Shown piece by piece: positions 51,201-63,400 of a stretch of 64,000 bases of DNA (the stretch's first letter is position 1; each line of letters opens with the position of its first letter). A program made the translations under genes and the position numbers. Source of the DNA: Acanthornis magna (Eukaryota > Chordata > Aves > Passeriformes > Acanthizidae); assembly GCA_036785705.1 (NCBI GenBank), contig JAWUZG010000028.1, forward strand, positions 62,001-126,000. Direction: 5' to 3'. The notes beneath the pieces are model-generated. The model saw only the letters and a program-made list of their open reading frames with translations. It was not told where the DNA came from and searched no databases.

Positions 51201-51780
51201 AAGTGAGTAACTGTCTGCTCATTGCTTCCTCCTTTTTATTCCTGATTTTGATGTCTTCTAATTTTTTTCCTCATCTGTTTCCCAAACCGAAAAGCCTGGC
51301 CTATCCCACCCACTCTTCCTTGTGACGGAGAGCAGGGAACAAGCACAAGTTGTCATCTCCTTCCACGATCCAGATCTGCTTCACCACTAACTTCAAGCAA
51401 TGGTTCAGTTCTGAGCCCACCCAGGGAGAATGGAGGTCATGAAGGTAAATGTCAGCCAGGCTGGGGGAGCAGGACAAGAAGAATTAGAAAGACTGCAGAG
51501 CTCTGAATATTGTCTGTTTCAGATGCAACAGCCCTTCAAGTTATTAAATGAGGAAAAAAATATTTTTGAAAAACAAGTATTGCTTGCTTTTATCATAAGA
51601 AACTAAAGCTTCGAGGCTTTTGTCCATCATGAATAAACAGAAAATGGGATTGCATTTTGCAGTGTTTTGAAATTTTCTAATTAATTTTGATAAAACAAGG
51701 TCTGGAAAAAACTGCTGTGGTTTCTCCCCACACTTCAATTTCCCTTATGTCAGCTTCATTTTTGTCTCCCTTTTCCCCAG
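51201..51780. other. Unique non-coding sequence ending in an acceptor-like tract
   Basis: No gene is recognised. The last 40 bases form a pyrimidine-rich run (TTTTTGTCTCCCTTTTCCCC) immediately followed by AG at 51779-51780, a strong-looking splice acceptor for the possible exon that follows. Confidence 0.4.
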
Positions 51781-51887
51781 CCATTTCAAAAATACCTGAA
51801 GATCAAGTAGCTGAAATTGAAAATGAAATGGATGAGATGAAAGAGAGAAGCAAAAGGAGAAAAGAAGTGTGGCGGGGGAAAGCTTGA
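51781..51887 (+). CDS. Possible terminal coding exon, unidentified (weak)
   Basis: A pyrimidine tract plus AG at 51779-51780 precedes a purine-rich segment open in one frame to a TGA at 51885-51887. Read in phase 1, it gives about 35 residues including KIPEDQVAEIENEMDEMKER followed by basic residues, a charged, coiled-coil-like tail. A purine-rich exon after a good acceptor is how a small terminal exon would look. Against this, any GA-rich tract reads as Glu/Lys/Arg, no upstream exon was found in the window, no good polyadenylation signal lies close downstream, and I do not recognise the protein. It may be chance. Confidence 0.2.
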
Positions 51888-54800
51888 AAATACTTTCTCC
51901 AGAATGCAGCCCATGGATATTTTCAGTGCTTGTTGGAAAGGTCCCATCAGGTTATCATCTCAGTCCCCACAGCTCTGCTCTGGGAGCTCTTTCCTTTTCC
52001 CCTTTGTTTGCAGCACATCAGACCCAAAGCACCATATGGAAGTGACTCACATTGCTCTGGCCACAGATTTGGGCCATGACCACACTTCCCTGAGCCTCTT
52101 CAGAGACCTAAAAAACCCTCTTTCCGTGAGTGCCAGCAGGTCCCTACCTGCAAAGCAAACAGCAGATGCTGCAACGATGGGCAAATGTCCAAGTACGTAA
52201 GACAACCCTAATTAAAAGACGTTTTCTCATGAAAAGCTGGAGATTATTAAAAAAAAGAAATGCTTAGCTGGGAAAAACCCTCCATGCTGAGTGTACCATA
52301 CTGTATCATTAAGATATACAGAAGTACTTTTAAGTTGCCTAATGGCAAGGTTACAGCATAATCTGTGATTAACTTGCTTCGTGTTGTCAGAGGCTATCAG
52401 TCACTCCAGAAGAAATCTGATTTCTGCCTCTTGCCCTATGTCTGGCAAAGCATCGTGTCAGGAAGCTGTTCCCATCCCAAACAGCTTCAAATTTCCAAAT
52501 CATCTAAGCAGGAATGTGGGACCCTGGATGCAGTTTGTCCAAAGACAACATCTACCTGGTTCTCCAACTTTTCTGCTAGGAAAAATGTCATTTAAAATGT
52601 GCAATTTGTTATTTTCTCATTGAGGACAGCTCCTCCAGCTTTCAGAGACCTCTGCTGAAATGGATTTTTTGCTCCAGTGGACTCCATTATCTTTTTTCCA
52701 TGATTTTGCTCACCTCTGCTAATGGACATGGTTTTTCACTGTAATTATTCAGTATGCAGGATGTGCTGATGAGTGCTTTCTGTCTCAGGACATTTCCTTC
52801 CTAATTTGGAGTCAGTCAGGGCCTGAAGATGTCAATAAAAGTCTGGGGACAGAAACCAGGGTGTTTGAAAATTTAGTACAAGGAAAACCACTGGGTTTCC
52901 GAGTATGATGATGCAATATTGCAAAAATCTCCATCAGCACCTTCCACTGCTCACACAGGAGCAGTGAGTGACCTAAATGAGCCCAGTTTAAACATCAGAA
53001 ATGCACAGACACTGGGAGTATTTTTGAAGAGCAAGTATTTTTTTACAGCATAAGAAACAAAGCCCTTGAAATACAAAACAGCTTTTACAAGCTTCAGGCT
53101 GGTATTGTATAGATATAGGATGATTAAATAAGTTACCCTTTGGAGTGATTCAGCGATCAGAGAGGACTGGGAGTCAAGATTTCCCCATTTGTTCTTCTAT
53201 TTACCTTTAAACAAATCCCTGGTGGGATTTCTGCTTTACACAGACATCAAACACCCACAGCTCCTCCAGACTTCAATTCAAAGTGCACTTGTTCAGCATC
53301 TCCACAGTGTGGACCTTCTGTCTTTCTGGCCATTAAATTAGTCAGTGTCAAGATAGGGTTAACGCTACTGACCTTTGGTAGATTTTGCACTTTTGTTTGC
53401 AGAGCAATTTGAGATCTTCAAATTGGCTGTTCCGGGGTGAAAAGATATTGCAGCGATCCTCCTAAACAAACCCTGTGATTGTTATTATGCAGAGAGTGCT
53501 GCCAGCTCCAGAGCCGGGAGAGCAAAGGGGTCCACAGCCCTGGCAGCAGGCAGCCTGGAAAGTGAGTCGGTAACACGAGCAGAAATGCTTTTTTAGCACT
53601 GTTTTACCCCAAAATCAGTAATACATTTTAAAATGACAGCTGGAGAAGCTCAATCCATTGCTCTGTCTCTGTGCGCTCACCGCTCTCTGCGTCAGTGGAG
53701 AGCCCAGTGACAGAAGAACACATTTGGACCACAAAATGTCAAACCTGGTGGGTTCTAGAACCAACAGCAAAAGGGTTCTGCAGTTTTCTGGATGACAGAA
53801 AAAGTGGAAAAAGCTATCTGCAAGTCAAATGCAGCAATGGTGCACAAACAGGGCTAGGAGCTCTCTAGAGAGACTGGACATGGATGGAGAGGGTGGGGGG
53901 ACAGACCACAAAAATTTTAGACTGTTGCTTTTCATTGGCCTAACTAGCAATAAAAAAAATTGGGTAACTCCCAAGAATTGTTCTTGGACAATCAATCAGA
54001 GATAACAGAACTAGGCAGAGGCACTAAGCAAGTGATGGGATGTTAATTCAAGCTAGATTTTTAACAGCCCTGGGTGAATAACCCTCAACAAAGTATTTTC
54101 TGGCTAAAGTTTGTACACTTCTCTTTATTTTTAGACCTTTTCTTGCCATGTGGCCAAATGCAGAACACAGTCATCTCCAAAATTATTCCATACTCGGGAT
54201 TCTGCATTTCTTCTGTCACATATTCAGGACAGGTAACATTCCAGCAAGGACAGCTGCTGCAGGGTCTGGTGCTCACCTCCTGCAGGGAGGTTCACAGTGC
54301 GGCTGTAGGAGGTTGGGAGGTCTGCAGAAAGAGCAGTGCAAGCAGAACAGCTCCTCATAAATATTACTGAATTCAAATATCCAATGTGTTTATCCCTGCT
54401 TCAAACTAATTCCAACAGTTCCTAGTGGGAATAGTGTGATAGTAAACTCCTTTCTCTGTGCAGTCCATGTGATGCAGGCAGTGGATTGACCACAGTGGCG
54501 AAAAACCCTCTCACATGTGGATTTTTCCCAAGTCTCACTCTGTGTGTACTCACTCAACAGCATCCTGCTCCTGGCAAGTTCTAGCAGCACTCCTGTGAAA
54601 CCACAGCACACAAACACTGTTGTACTCCTGCTAATATTTCTTCTCCGCAGCTGGAGAAAGTCTGATCTTAAAATTAGGTTTCTGCTGGGAATAAAAATAG
54701 TTGCTCTGAATATTCAGTGTTTGTTTATATCTCACTGCTTCCACTAACATTCCTGCCGTTTAATTTGTTTGAAAGACTATTCAGAGGAAACTAATAAGTG

Positions 54801-55354
54801 GCGTGAAGACAGGAAGAACTATAAACCGCTGAAATCCGAGCACACATTCAGTGACGTTACCCATATTATTTGCCTGGCTCTGTTATTTAAAGTTCAAGTC
54901 AAAGGGGAAGTTTTCTTTTCAAAAACAAAGACTTGCACACGTATGGACTGAATCTCTTTTCCTCAGAAGCTCTGCTTGGATCAGAGGGGATCAGCAATCT
55001 GCGTAAAAATAAAGAGCAGCAATATTGCTCTTGCAATTAGGCAGATTTAACCCTGATGCAAGCACAGACAGCAAAATTCCCTGGTTTCAGTGGGAGTTGT
55101 TTCAGACTTGTAGATGCTTGTAACTTAGCTAGCCTGTGTTATCAATTTATTTTTTTTTAAATAGCTGCTTATGGAAACACTGACTTGCATTTGAGGTTTC
55201 CAGATTCTGAGATTTTAGGCAGGTAGCATTTTCAAATATAAAATCACCACTTTAGTCTGAAACAGAACAAAGACAAGTTTTGACTTAAGTCAAAGTAAAA
55301 ATGACAGTAGCAATACTACAAAAGAAAATTTATGCACCAATGATTGTACATGAT
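51888..55354. other. Unique non-coding sequence
   Basis: No gene is supported. The block 53395-53640 mixes AT-rich words with isolated CpG (TTCCGGGGTG, GCAGCGATCC, GAGTCGGTAACACGAG) and may be a conserved element. A perfect 16-bp palindrome centred on TTAA lies at 55279-55294. Frames elsewhere are short and overlap. Confidence 0.45.
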
Positions 55355-56660
55355 ACAGAATCACAGAAAAAGCTGACTTGGAAGAATCAAACACTTCTTG
55401 AACTCTGCCAGGTTTGGTGCTATGACCTGGGGGGTTGTTCCAGTGCCCAACCACCCTCTGGGTGAAAAACCTTTTTCTGATATCCAACCTAAACCTGCCC
55501 TGAGACAACTTGAGGCCATTCCCTCAGGTCCTGTCACTGTCACCACAGAGCACAGATCAGTGTCTGTCCCTCCTCTTCCCCTTATGAGGAATTTGTAACT
55601 GCAATGAGGTCTCCCCTCAGTCTCCTCTTCTCCAGCTGAGCAGACCAAGTGACCTCAGCCACTCTGCATACGACTTCCCCTCAAGGCCCTCCATGTTCTT
55701 TGTAGCCCTCCTTTGGACACTCTCTAACAGCTTATTTTCTTTTTTCTGTTATGGCACCCAAAACTGCCCCAGCACTCTAGGTGAGGCTGCCCCAGAGCAG
55801 AGCAGAGCAGGACAATCCCCTCCCTTTCCCGGCTGGCGATGCTGTACCTGATGTCCTCGGGACATGGCTGACCCTCCTGGCTCCAGGGCACTGCTGATCA
55901 TACCCAACTTTCTGTCAATCAGGACCCCCAGGTCCCTTTCCATGGCCCTGCTCTCCGATATCTCATTCCCCACTCTGTCCCTACGCCCAGGGTTGCCCCA
56001 TCCCAGGTGCAGAATCTGGCATGTTCCTTTTTTAGATACTTCCTTAGTATCCCTTCCAGTCCTGCATCCAAGTTATTTACGAGGATGTTGAGGAGCACAG
56101 GGCCGAGGATGGACCCTGTGGAGCCCCACTAGTGACAGGTCTCCAGCCTGATGTCACCCCAGCCACTGTCACTCTTTGTGCCCAACCCATGAGCCATTTC
56201 TCCCCCATCCCATGACACGTTTAGCCACCTGTCTGCTGGACACTGAGTCCAGGAGGATCCTGTGTGAAACACTATTGAAAGCTTCACTCAAATCCATAAA
56301 GATTACACCAACTGCCTTCCCTTGGTCGGCCAGGTGTGTCCCCTTGTCATAAAAGGCAACCAGGTTTGATAAGCAGGACTTTCCCTCCATGAGGGGGGAA
56401 ACCCTGTGTTGTCCTCCAGGTGTTTTCCAGCACCGCCCAAAACATTCTCCATAACTTTATCAGACACAGAAGTGAGACTGACAGGCCTGTAGTTGCCAGG
56501 GTGCTCCATCTCAGTCTTCTTGAAAATCAGGACAACATTCATCAGCTTCCAGTCAGCTGGGACCTCTCCAGATTCCCAAGACCACTCAAAAATTGTCCAG
56601 AGAGGTTTTGGATGACATCAGCCAGCTCCCTTAAATTTACTACTCTGAGTGGGACACAGT
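55355..56660 (-). mobile_element. CR1 retrotransposon, long degenerate ORF2 copy
   Basis: This is the longest CR1 copy here, about 1.3 kb, on the minus strand with its 3' end at 55355. Broken ORF2 pieces can be read on the complement. They include an RT finger segment with NYRPVSLTS (frame 56303-56542), an RT motif A segment with IFMDLSEAFNSVSH (frame 56169-56390), a GSILGPVLLNIL-like segment near 56050-56130, a DLGVLIDRKLGM segment (frame 55749-55973) and the C-terminal [19 protein letters not shown] (frame 55290-55508). Frames shift near 56390-56400 and again before 56130. Between about 56030 and 56055 the copy jumps past the expected Asp-Asp catalytic box. It is non-functional. The endonuclease region is absent by 5' truncation. 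Confidence 0.96.
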
Positions 56661-56995
56661 GGTTTTTGTGGATTATTTGCAACATTAAAAGACACAACAT
56701 TAATATTGCATGACCTTTCTTTGGAGAGAATAAACAAACAGAGCATGTTAGCTTCAAGTATGTAATTCCTGATTGGCTTGTTATAAAAATTCCCTTTTAA
56801 AACTGAAACAGACAAATCAAAGCAATTTTTCTGTGAAGAATGTGTGTTAAAAAAAAAAAAAAAAAAAGATTCCCTACGTAATGTACACATAAATACATGA
56901 GATTTTAGCTTAACCTTCTGGTCTAAACTTTTGTATCTCTACAGTAGTTGCTCAGAATGGGCATTCTATTGTGTGTATTAACTGGAGTGGCTAAG
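56661..56995. other. AT-rich sequence with poly-A tract
   Basis: An A run of about 19 bases lies at 56849-56867. Otherwise the sequence is AT-rich and shows no gene or repeat family. Confidence 0.5.
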
Positions 56996-57585
56996 GCAGG
57001 CCTGGGGCTGATAATTATAATTTGGTCCCCCGGATGATTGAGAAGCCTTACAGAGGACTGCACAGTGCAACTCTAACAGCCCTTCCTGATGCCTAACTAG
57101 AAAATCTGTTTCAAAGGGGCTCCGTGAATTGTAGGGTACAGTCAATTAACTTGAATATTAATTATCTATAATGAATGTACCCTTCTTCGGGGCTTGAAAA
57201 GAAGCAAATTACTTGGAGAGGGACTAATTAAGATGATGTAATCTTGACCATGAAGAATAATTCCTTCCTAGTGACAGAAATGATCTAATTGAAGTATCTC
57301 ATTAATTAATGTCTCATGAAATTGACTGATAAAATGCCTCTATGAATGCCTCCTGAACTTGGGGCCGGCAGAGCATTGTCGCACATCCACTCCCGCTCCA
57401 GACCCTATCGCTGACAATATAATTAGACCTTGGAAGCACGCTGTGCTCAGAAGGATTTATAACTCTGCAGTGTGGATAATCTACAAATGCAAAGTTAAGA
57501 CAATGCAGCTTGCCACTGCGAGATTTCTGAAGTCAATGAGCGAAGCCATAAATCAGGTGTAATCCAATGGTTGACAAACGAATTC
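56996..57585. promoter_or_regulatory. Candidate developmental enhancer, homeodomain-core rich (inference)
   Basis: This block sits between two CR1 copies but contains no repeat. It has homeodomain-type cores at 57011-57022 (ATAATTATAATT), 57143-57150 (CAATTAAC), 57156-57167 (ATATTAATTATC), 57223-57232 (ACTAATTAAG), 57301-57311 (ATTAATTAATG) and 57418-57426 (ATAATTAGA), plus a HOX/CDX-like CCATAAATCA near 57546. Isolated CpG (CGGGGCTTG, GTCGCACATCC, CTATCGCTG) are kept. A 67-codon frame through it looks accidental. The pattern is that of deeply conserved enhancers in vertebrate gene deserts, but conservation was not tested. Confidence 0.4.
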
Positions 57586-57906
57586 CCCCTGCTGCCAGCT
57601 CTGTCAGCCTGCACTGACACCAGCTCCAAAACCTGCTGAGAACCCTGAACCAGGCGCTGGCGGCTCCAGAAGGCTTCCTCAGGGCACCAGGTCCAAGCAC
57701 TCTCTATGTTAGTTCCCAGATAAATAAAGACAGATAAAAGGCATCTTGTTTTCCCTTTTTCACTGGCCTGTGGATTTTAGCTGATGATGCTCTAAGCCCC
57801 TGAGAATGAGGGCCAGTGGAAAGACTCTTGCCCTGCCACATAGAAGGTCTTGATGTGGAGATCACTGTGTGGGACCAGCAGAGCTTGATCAAGAGAAAGA
57901 TCAAAA
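57586..57906. other. Unique non-coding sequence
   Basis: Nothing recognised. It is a mixed-composition spacer between the enhancer candidate and the next CR1 copy. Confidence 0.5.
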
Positions 57907-58348
57907 TGCTGGAGTCCAGAGAAGAACAACAGAGCTGGTGAAGGGTCTGGAGCCTTGTGACGAGTGGCTGAGGCTGGGGGTGTTCAATCTGGGGAAAAGG
58001 AGGCTCAGGGGGCCCTTCTCATCCTCTACAACTCCCCGGAAGGAGGCTGTACCCAGGTGGAGGTTGTTCTCTTTTGCCTAGTGACAAGCAAGAGGACAAG
58101 AGGAAATGGCCTCGAGTTGCACCAGGGGAGATTTAGATTAGGTATTAGGAAAACTTTCTGCATCAAAAGGGTTGTCAAGCATTGGAATGGGATGCCCAGG
58201 GATGTGGTGGAATCCCCATTCCTGGAAGTGCTCAAAAAACATCTAGATGTGGCACTTGGGGACATAGTTTAGTGGTGAACATCGGGTTAATGGTCGGACT
58301 CAATTATCTTAGAGGTTTTTTCCAATCTAAACAATTCTATGATTCTAC
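57907..58348 (+). mobile_element. CR1 retrotransposon 3' end with ORF2 C-terminus and stop
   Basis: On the plus strand the copy starts near ATGCTGGAGTCCAGAGAAGA and encodes the ORF2 C-terminal region in two frames. NLGKRRLRGP is read in the frame that ends at 58081, then GNGLELHQGRFRLGIRKTFC through VVKHWNGMPRDVVESPFLEV in a second frame that ends at TAG 58270-58272. That TAG matches the position of the natural ORF2 stop. A frameshift therefore lies between about 58020 and 58080. The 3' terminus AACAATTCTATGATTCTACA (about 58329-58348) keeps the octamer repeat. Strongly 5'-truncated, dead copy. Confidence 0.96.
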
Positions 58349-58882
58349 AATTTGGGGTTATTTATTTTGGCCAGAAAACCTGAAAGAAAACACAATTTGG
58401 CTTAATCCAAATGGTAGATGTTTTATTTTGCCTGCCAAACTGCCTCCTTTCAAAGCTTTGGTAATAGCATTTTTTCATTTTTTTCCGTTCCACACTTCTT
58501 AAAGTCTTGAGCAAGGTCCTCTAAAACTGGCAGAGGGTTCCTAGGTTCCAGTGAAATATGATAAGCAGTAATAAATGGACTGTGGATGGTATAAAGGGAA
58601 ATTTGAATCTCAAAACTAACAATGATCAATTTACTACAAGCCTGCGGGAGCTAAAAATCATATAAGGAAACTGTAGAAACACAGCAGCCAGGCAGGCAAA
58701 CGAGATGAAACTAGGCCAGCCCAAGGATGCAATATTGTTATTTGTTTACAGCTTTTCTGTTAAAGTGAATTAAATGCCCACAGCTGATAAAAGGTTCATC
58801 TACCAGCACGGAAGCTCCTGAGTGTCTCACACTATTCCAGCACTAATTACATTTCATAAAGCTACCAAATATACCATAACTA
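58349..58882. other. Unique non-coding sequence
   Basis: No gene or repeat is recognised. The block from 58735 is AT-rich with forkhead-like TTGTTTACAG (58743) and may be part of a regulatory element together with the palindrome that follows. Confidence 0.5.
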
Positions 58883-58907
58883 ACATTTATTGGCCAATGA
58901 AATGTTA
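58883..58907. promoter_or_regulatory. CCAAT-centred imperfect palindrome
   Basis: The sequence AACATTTATTGG / CCAATGAAATGTT is an imperfect palindrome: the two halves match except for one inserted base. Its centre ATTGGCCAAT (58889-58898) holds two back-to-back CCAAT boxes, the recognition core of NF-Y. Function is inferred only. Confidence 0.4.
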
Positions 58908-60429
58908 CTCTAAGTTAATAATTACAGATATATGTAGACAATAAAAAGTGAAGCATCAGCCTGGATGCAGGAGGGGAGATTAAATACTTCTGCTTTTACT
59001 GAGTGTTGCTGAGAGGCCAAATTTAAGACCGGAGGCGACAGCACCCCAGGAAACCTGCAGGGATAGAGGAAAAAAATCTTAACTGAGGAATTATTCAGGA
59101 GAGGAATATTTATTGCACCCATCTCAAATTTTCCCAGCACTCTGACGCTATGGATCCCTTTCTCCCTCTGAAAAAGGAGCTCAAATGGAGGTGCTGGGAC
59201 TTCAGCTTACAACCACAGAGAAGCTCCCACAGCCCCAAGGACAGCTGCACATAACCCCAAACTTTTCCCAAGCACTCAGGTCTACACACAGTTTGTGCAC
59301 AGCTCAGACTTCTCTTTCCTGCCTTCCCAGTGCTCCCCTGCCACCTCTGCTGGGGGCACAGGGATGGGTGTTCTCCTGTCTCAGGGCAGGTTGGGAATGG
59401 GAAGGATCCTGGACAAGCAGAGCTGACATTCCTCCTGTAACACAGAAAATGTTAGACCTGCTGCAGATTTTGCCAGGAGCCAAACCAGCCCTCAGCAGTT
59501 CCCTGCAGCAACAGAAACCAGGAGGTCACCTCCTCTCTGCTGTCCCACCAGGACAAGGATGAATCTGCTTCCCAAAGCTCCTTCAGGAAAAAGTCCAGGA
59601 GACAGAGTCTGATTGTTCTATTAGTTTTCTTTACCCAGATGAATTGGGAAAAGTCTGATTAAACCAAAAGGGAAGCAGAAGGAAGAATCAGCCTCATTCT
59701 AAGTCTTTTTGTCACTTGGCTGCCAGGTCACATCTTCACTCCTGTGATTCCCACGTAGCCAACAACCAGACACAGGGAGTTTTCACTCTACAGTGCTTAG
59801 AGCTTTATCTGAGCTGGCCTGCTTGGGTACAGATTCTCCCTCTAAGGCTCTTACTTTCTTATGTAATGAGATTAAAGCAGACTTAAAAGAGCAGTAAGGA
59901 GATGGGGAAGGTCAAAAGTGCCGTTCACTATAAATAAGTGCTCTGTCAGTTTGAACGCACAGCACCATCGTGGTTCAGGCACACCTTCACCTGGCTGAAG
60001 GTGCAGTGTCGAGCAGGATGCCACTCCTTGCAGACATGTCACCGTGGATGGGAGGGAAGGCTGGGAGGAGAGGGAGAGATCTACAGGGTACAAATAGTGT
60101 AGGGTGATGTTTTCCTGCTCTAGCAGCTTTCTGCAAGTAAAGAGAGGATCTCTGAGTAGCAGACCAGGCTTGATTATTACCCCTGCAGTCTTTATGGTTT
60201 TGAATAGAGAAGATGAACGTTCTTGCCACCTACTATCACCAGAGAAGTAACAAATTCCAGTCAAAGGCAATTCAGATGGTGTGTGCCAGGAAAACACATA
60301 CTGGTGTAATGCACCATGATAACATAACCCCAAAATTTATGGGCATTTTCAGGCTCAAAGAGTCACATCCATGAGCCTAGTGACCCAAGTGAGTACTTCA
60401 GGGACAAAAATGAACTCAGGAGAATATTT
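58908..60429. other. Unique non-coding sequence
   Basis: No gene is supported. Frames at 59185-59562 (plus) and 59872-60333 (minus, 153 codons) have no recognised domain. Confidence 0.5.
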
Positions 60430-60484
60430 AAAAAAAAAAACAACCCCCCCAAAAAAAAAACCCAACAACAACAGAAAAAAAAAG
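60430..60484 (+). repeat. A/C-rich low-complexity tract
   Basis: A run of about 11 A, a C7 run, an A10 run, AAC units and another A9 run follow one another. This is a compound simple repeat, perhaps the eroded tail of a retroposed sequence, but no body is recognisable. Confidence 0.85.
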
Positions 60485-63400
60485 ATTCAAAAATGTTTAG
60501 GAAACAGCCCTAAAGAATTACAAGGATCCACCCTATTCTTACCAACGTTGCCCTCTGTTAGAACAGCAGATTGTTCAGACCTCTGCTCTGTCTGAAGCAG
60601 TAGTGGTGATGTTGAAAGGATACAGAGTGGGTTCTGCCTTAAAAATTTGAACCATTGCACATTTATAATTGAACACCCACATCTGCCTGTTAGGAGAAAT
60701 ATTGAGTACATCCACACCATCAGCCTGACTGAGGCTGGGCCAAGGTTTGCTCTGCCTCCTGCAGTGTGCAAGTCTGCATCCTGGGTGTGTGTCTCCCTGG
60801 GCAAAGGGACAGGCAGGATGGTCCAGACTCAAGACAAAATGAAAATCACGTGTAGCCACTCTGATAAATAAATTCCCACTGCAGAGCCATGCAATTATGG
60901 CTGTAGGAGCAATGTGAGAGCAGATCCACCAAGCCCTCCTCTTAAAGTGTCTCAAGGTTTGCAGACAACAGTCTTCTCCCCAGTTGCACCTCATTTTTTC
61001 CCACTGTGGTCAAAGGATTGCTTTGCTTCTGACCAGCTGCCCTTCCAGAGTCAATGAATCTACAAGACCTCAGTACTCCTGGAGGAATGGAACACATTGG
61101 TCACTGATTTGTATTTTTCTTGCTCATAGCACAGACATATTCATACCTTCTCCATGGGGCAGTTCCATTATCCACAGCCCATGTCTCCTTCAGCAAGGAG
61201 GAGGGGACACAGAGATGCCAGAGGGCAGATTCATCATGAGAAGGCTCCCACCCTTTTCATATCCTACCCTACTGCTGTTGAGGCAAGTAAAGTCCCTTCA
61301 GAGGCTTCCAGCTTTGTGCACACTTGAATTTCCAAAGTGGCGAGATTAAAGACTGTTCCATGGGCTGAGAAATGCAACAGTATAAAGCATGACCTCATAT
61401 CCAAACTAAACTCCCCCCAATCAGTTTTATCCCATTACTCCTGATTAATCCCCTTTGCAGCAATCGCTCTTCTTCCCTGCCTGTGTGATTGCTGATTGTT
61501 GCCATAGGGCTAATTCCCTTTCACGTAAGGTTGGCACAAACCTGTTCTATAGGGCTGTCAAAGCATTCGGGAGGTTAAGTTTTGTCTTATTTCAATTCCA
61601 TGGGGGAAACATTGCAAACCTATCCAGAAGTTGCCCTATCAGCAGTGAGAGAACAGTGATGTCCTGGGCCAGGGAATGCTGTCGTGTAAAGGAGAGGGGA
61701 TCTCCACTCTACGTAACCATGGCACCACACTGATGTCCTGTCAGTCGCTGCAATCACTACATCCCCGACAATTTGCAGGTCATTTCGGTATCATAAATGA
61801 TAAAACAAGATGTCAGGCACCGGGGAATTGCCTCCTGTGGATGTAAGCACATAACTCCCATTAATGTGAGCAGGAGTTATGCACAGGCAGTGAGCTGAGA
61901 ATGTACTCTCTGCTCTGCAGAGCACACTCGGCAAGTCTGAGTAATCTGTGGTTGATTTTAGTTTTCTCCCCAGAGCTCCTGATGGAGGGGGATGCATGAG
62001 AAAGCTGGTGCACAAGGCATTAGCATCAAGGCACAAGTGAAAGAGCACTCAATGGGATTATTAGTGCTTACACAGCACAGTAATGGATGGTGTCCTCTAG
62101 GAATACTTTACATTCAGGAGCCATGAGCCCAGCCCTTCTTTTCAGTGTAAATGAGGAGTGGTGGTTAAAGCAAAGGGGAACAAAGCTAAGAGCAGAGAAA
62201 GAGTTTTTTTCTTTTCCCTTTTTATGACCAGGAGAGGCTGTCCCTTGCTCCTGTCTTCATTTAACCATTGGTTGAGATTTGCCTGTGTGCTCTGAGCACT
62301 CACATCCTTTTCTGTAGACAAAACCCTCCTCCCTCCCTTGTGGCAATCCAGCTCACCATCAGTGCTCCAAGAGGATCTGGTCATGGAGAAAAAAGAGATC
62401 CATGTAGCAAAGAGGGAGAGAACCACTGGAGACAAATCCTCACCTGTGTGGGATGAGCTGTCACAGCAGAGGATGATTGAAGCACTGAATCTACACTGGA
62501 ACATTCAGGGAAATTAATTCATTTTCTGTTCACACTTTAAGTTAATTTGGATTATTTAATCCACATTAGGTTCCTTTACACACACTCTCATTCAGAATTA
62601 GAGTGCCACTAATTCAGTTTACAAAGTAAATTAAGCTCAGCCAAATTAATGCTATGTTAAACTTGAATGAGGGTCTATGAAGAGATTTAATGTGGTTTAA
62701 TTATCCACTTTACATATCAAAAAATGCATAAAATAACACGTTAAATGACAAAACCAGTCCCTGGAGCGGAAGGGAATGAAAGCTGGGGCTCCTCCTCCCA
62801 GAAAAGGCTATTGGGTGACAGTCAAATGCCTTCTCCTTGGCTTGGGATCTCTCCTCATTTAATGGGAAGAGTGGAAGACTTTGAGCATCTGGAATAGAGA
62901 AGGTCAGACTTTGTCCTGCCCCTTGTCACGACTGTGAGACAACTCTCTAGAGACAAGAAGGATCAGTCTCCTGGATGCTCGGAAGTGCTCCAGCTGTTAG
63001 TCGAGACCACTCACCTCTGTTTGGGACACAGACTGTGAATATCTGCCCCATGCATCTCCTGAGGATTTGCACAGCAGAAGAGAATCCAGCAGCTCAATGC
63101 TGAAGGACTGAGAAGAGGCAAAGTGGCCAAGAAACCACAGCATTTCAGAAGTGGGCTAGAAGATCTCCGAGCCTTTGGCAGTGCTTATCCAGAGCTCCTG
63201 AAAGATGGCAGTGATTACAGGGAACTGGAAACCAGCAGATATGGAAAGAGGGGAGAGGGAGAGTGGAAAAACAATCTGACTTTAATTTCCGTAACAATGT
63301 GAGCACAAGAGATGAAGCTGTTTCTAAATATCCAAGAGACACCCAGGAACACTGAGCAACACTCACATTCAGAATATTTTGGTGTTTAGATCAAATAATT

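Noticed and set aside
55279..55294. Perfect 16-bp palindrome centred on TTAA
   Set aside because: About one such palindrome is expected by chance in 64 kb, and nothing else supports function.
57359..57562. A 67-codon plus-strand frame within the enhancer candidate
   Set aside because: No domain, and it lies in a block whose texture fits a regulatory element. The length is ordinary for chance.
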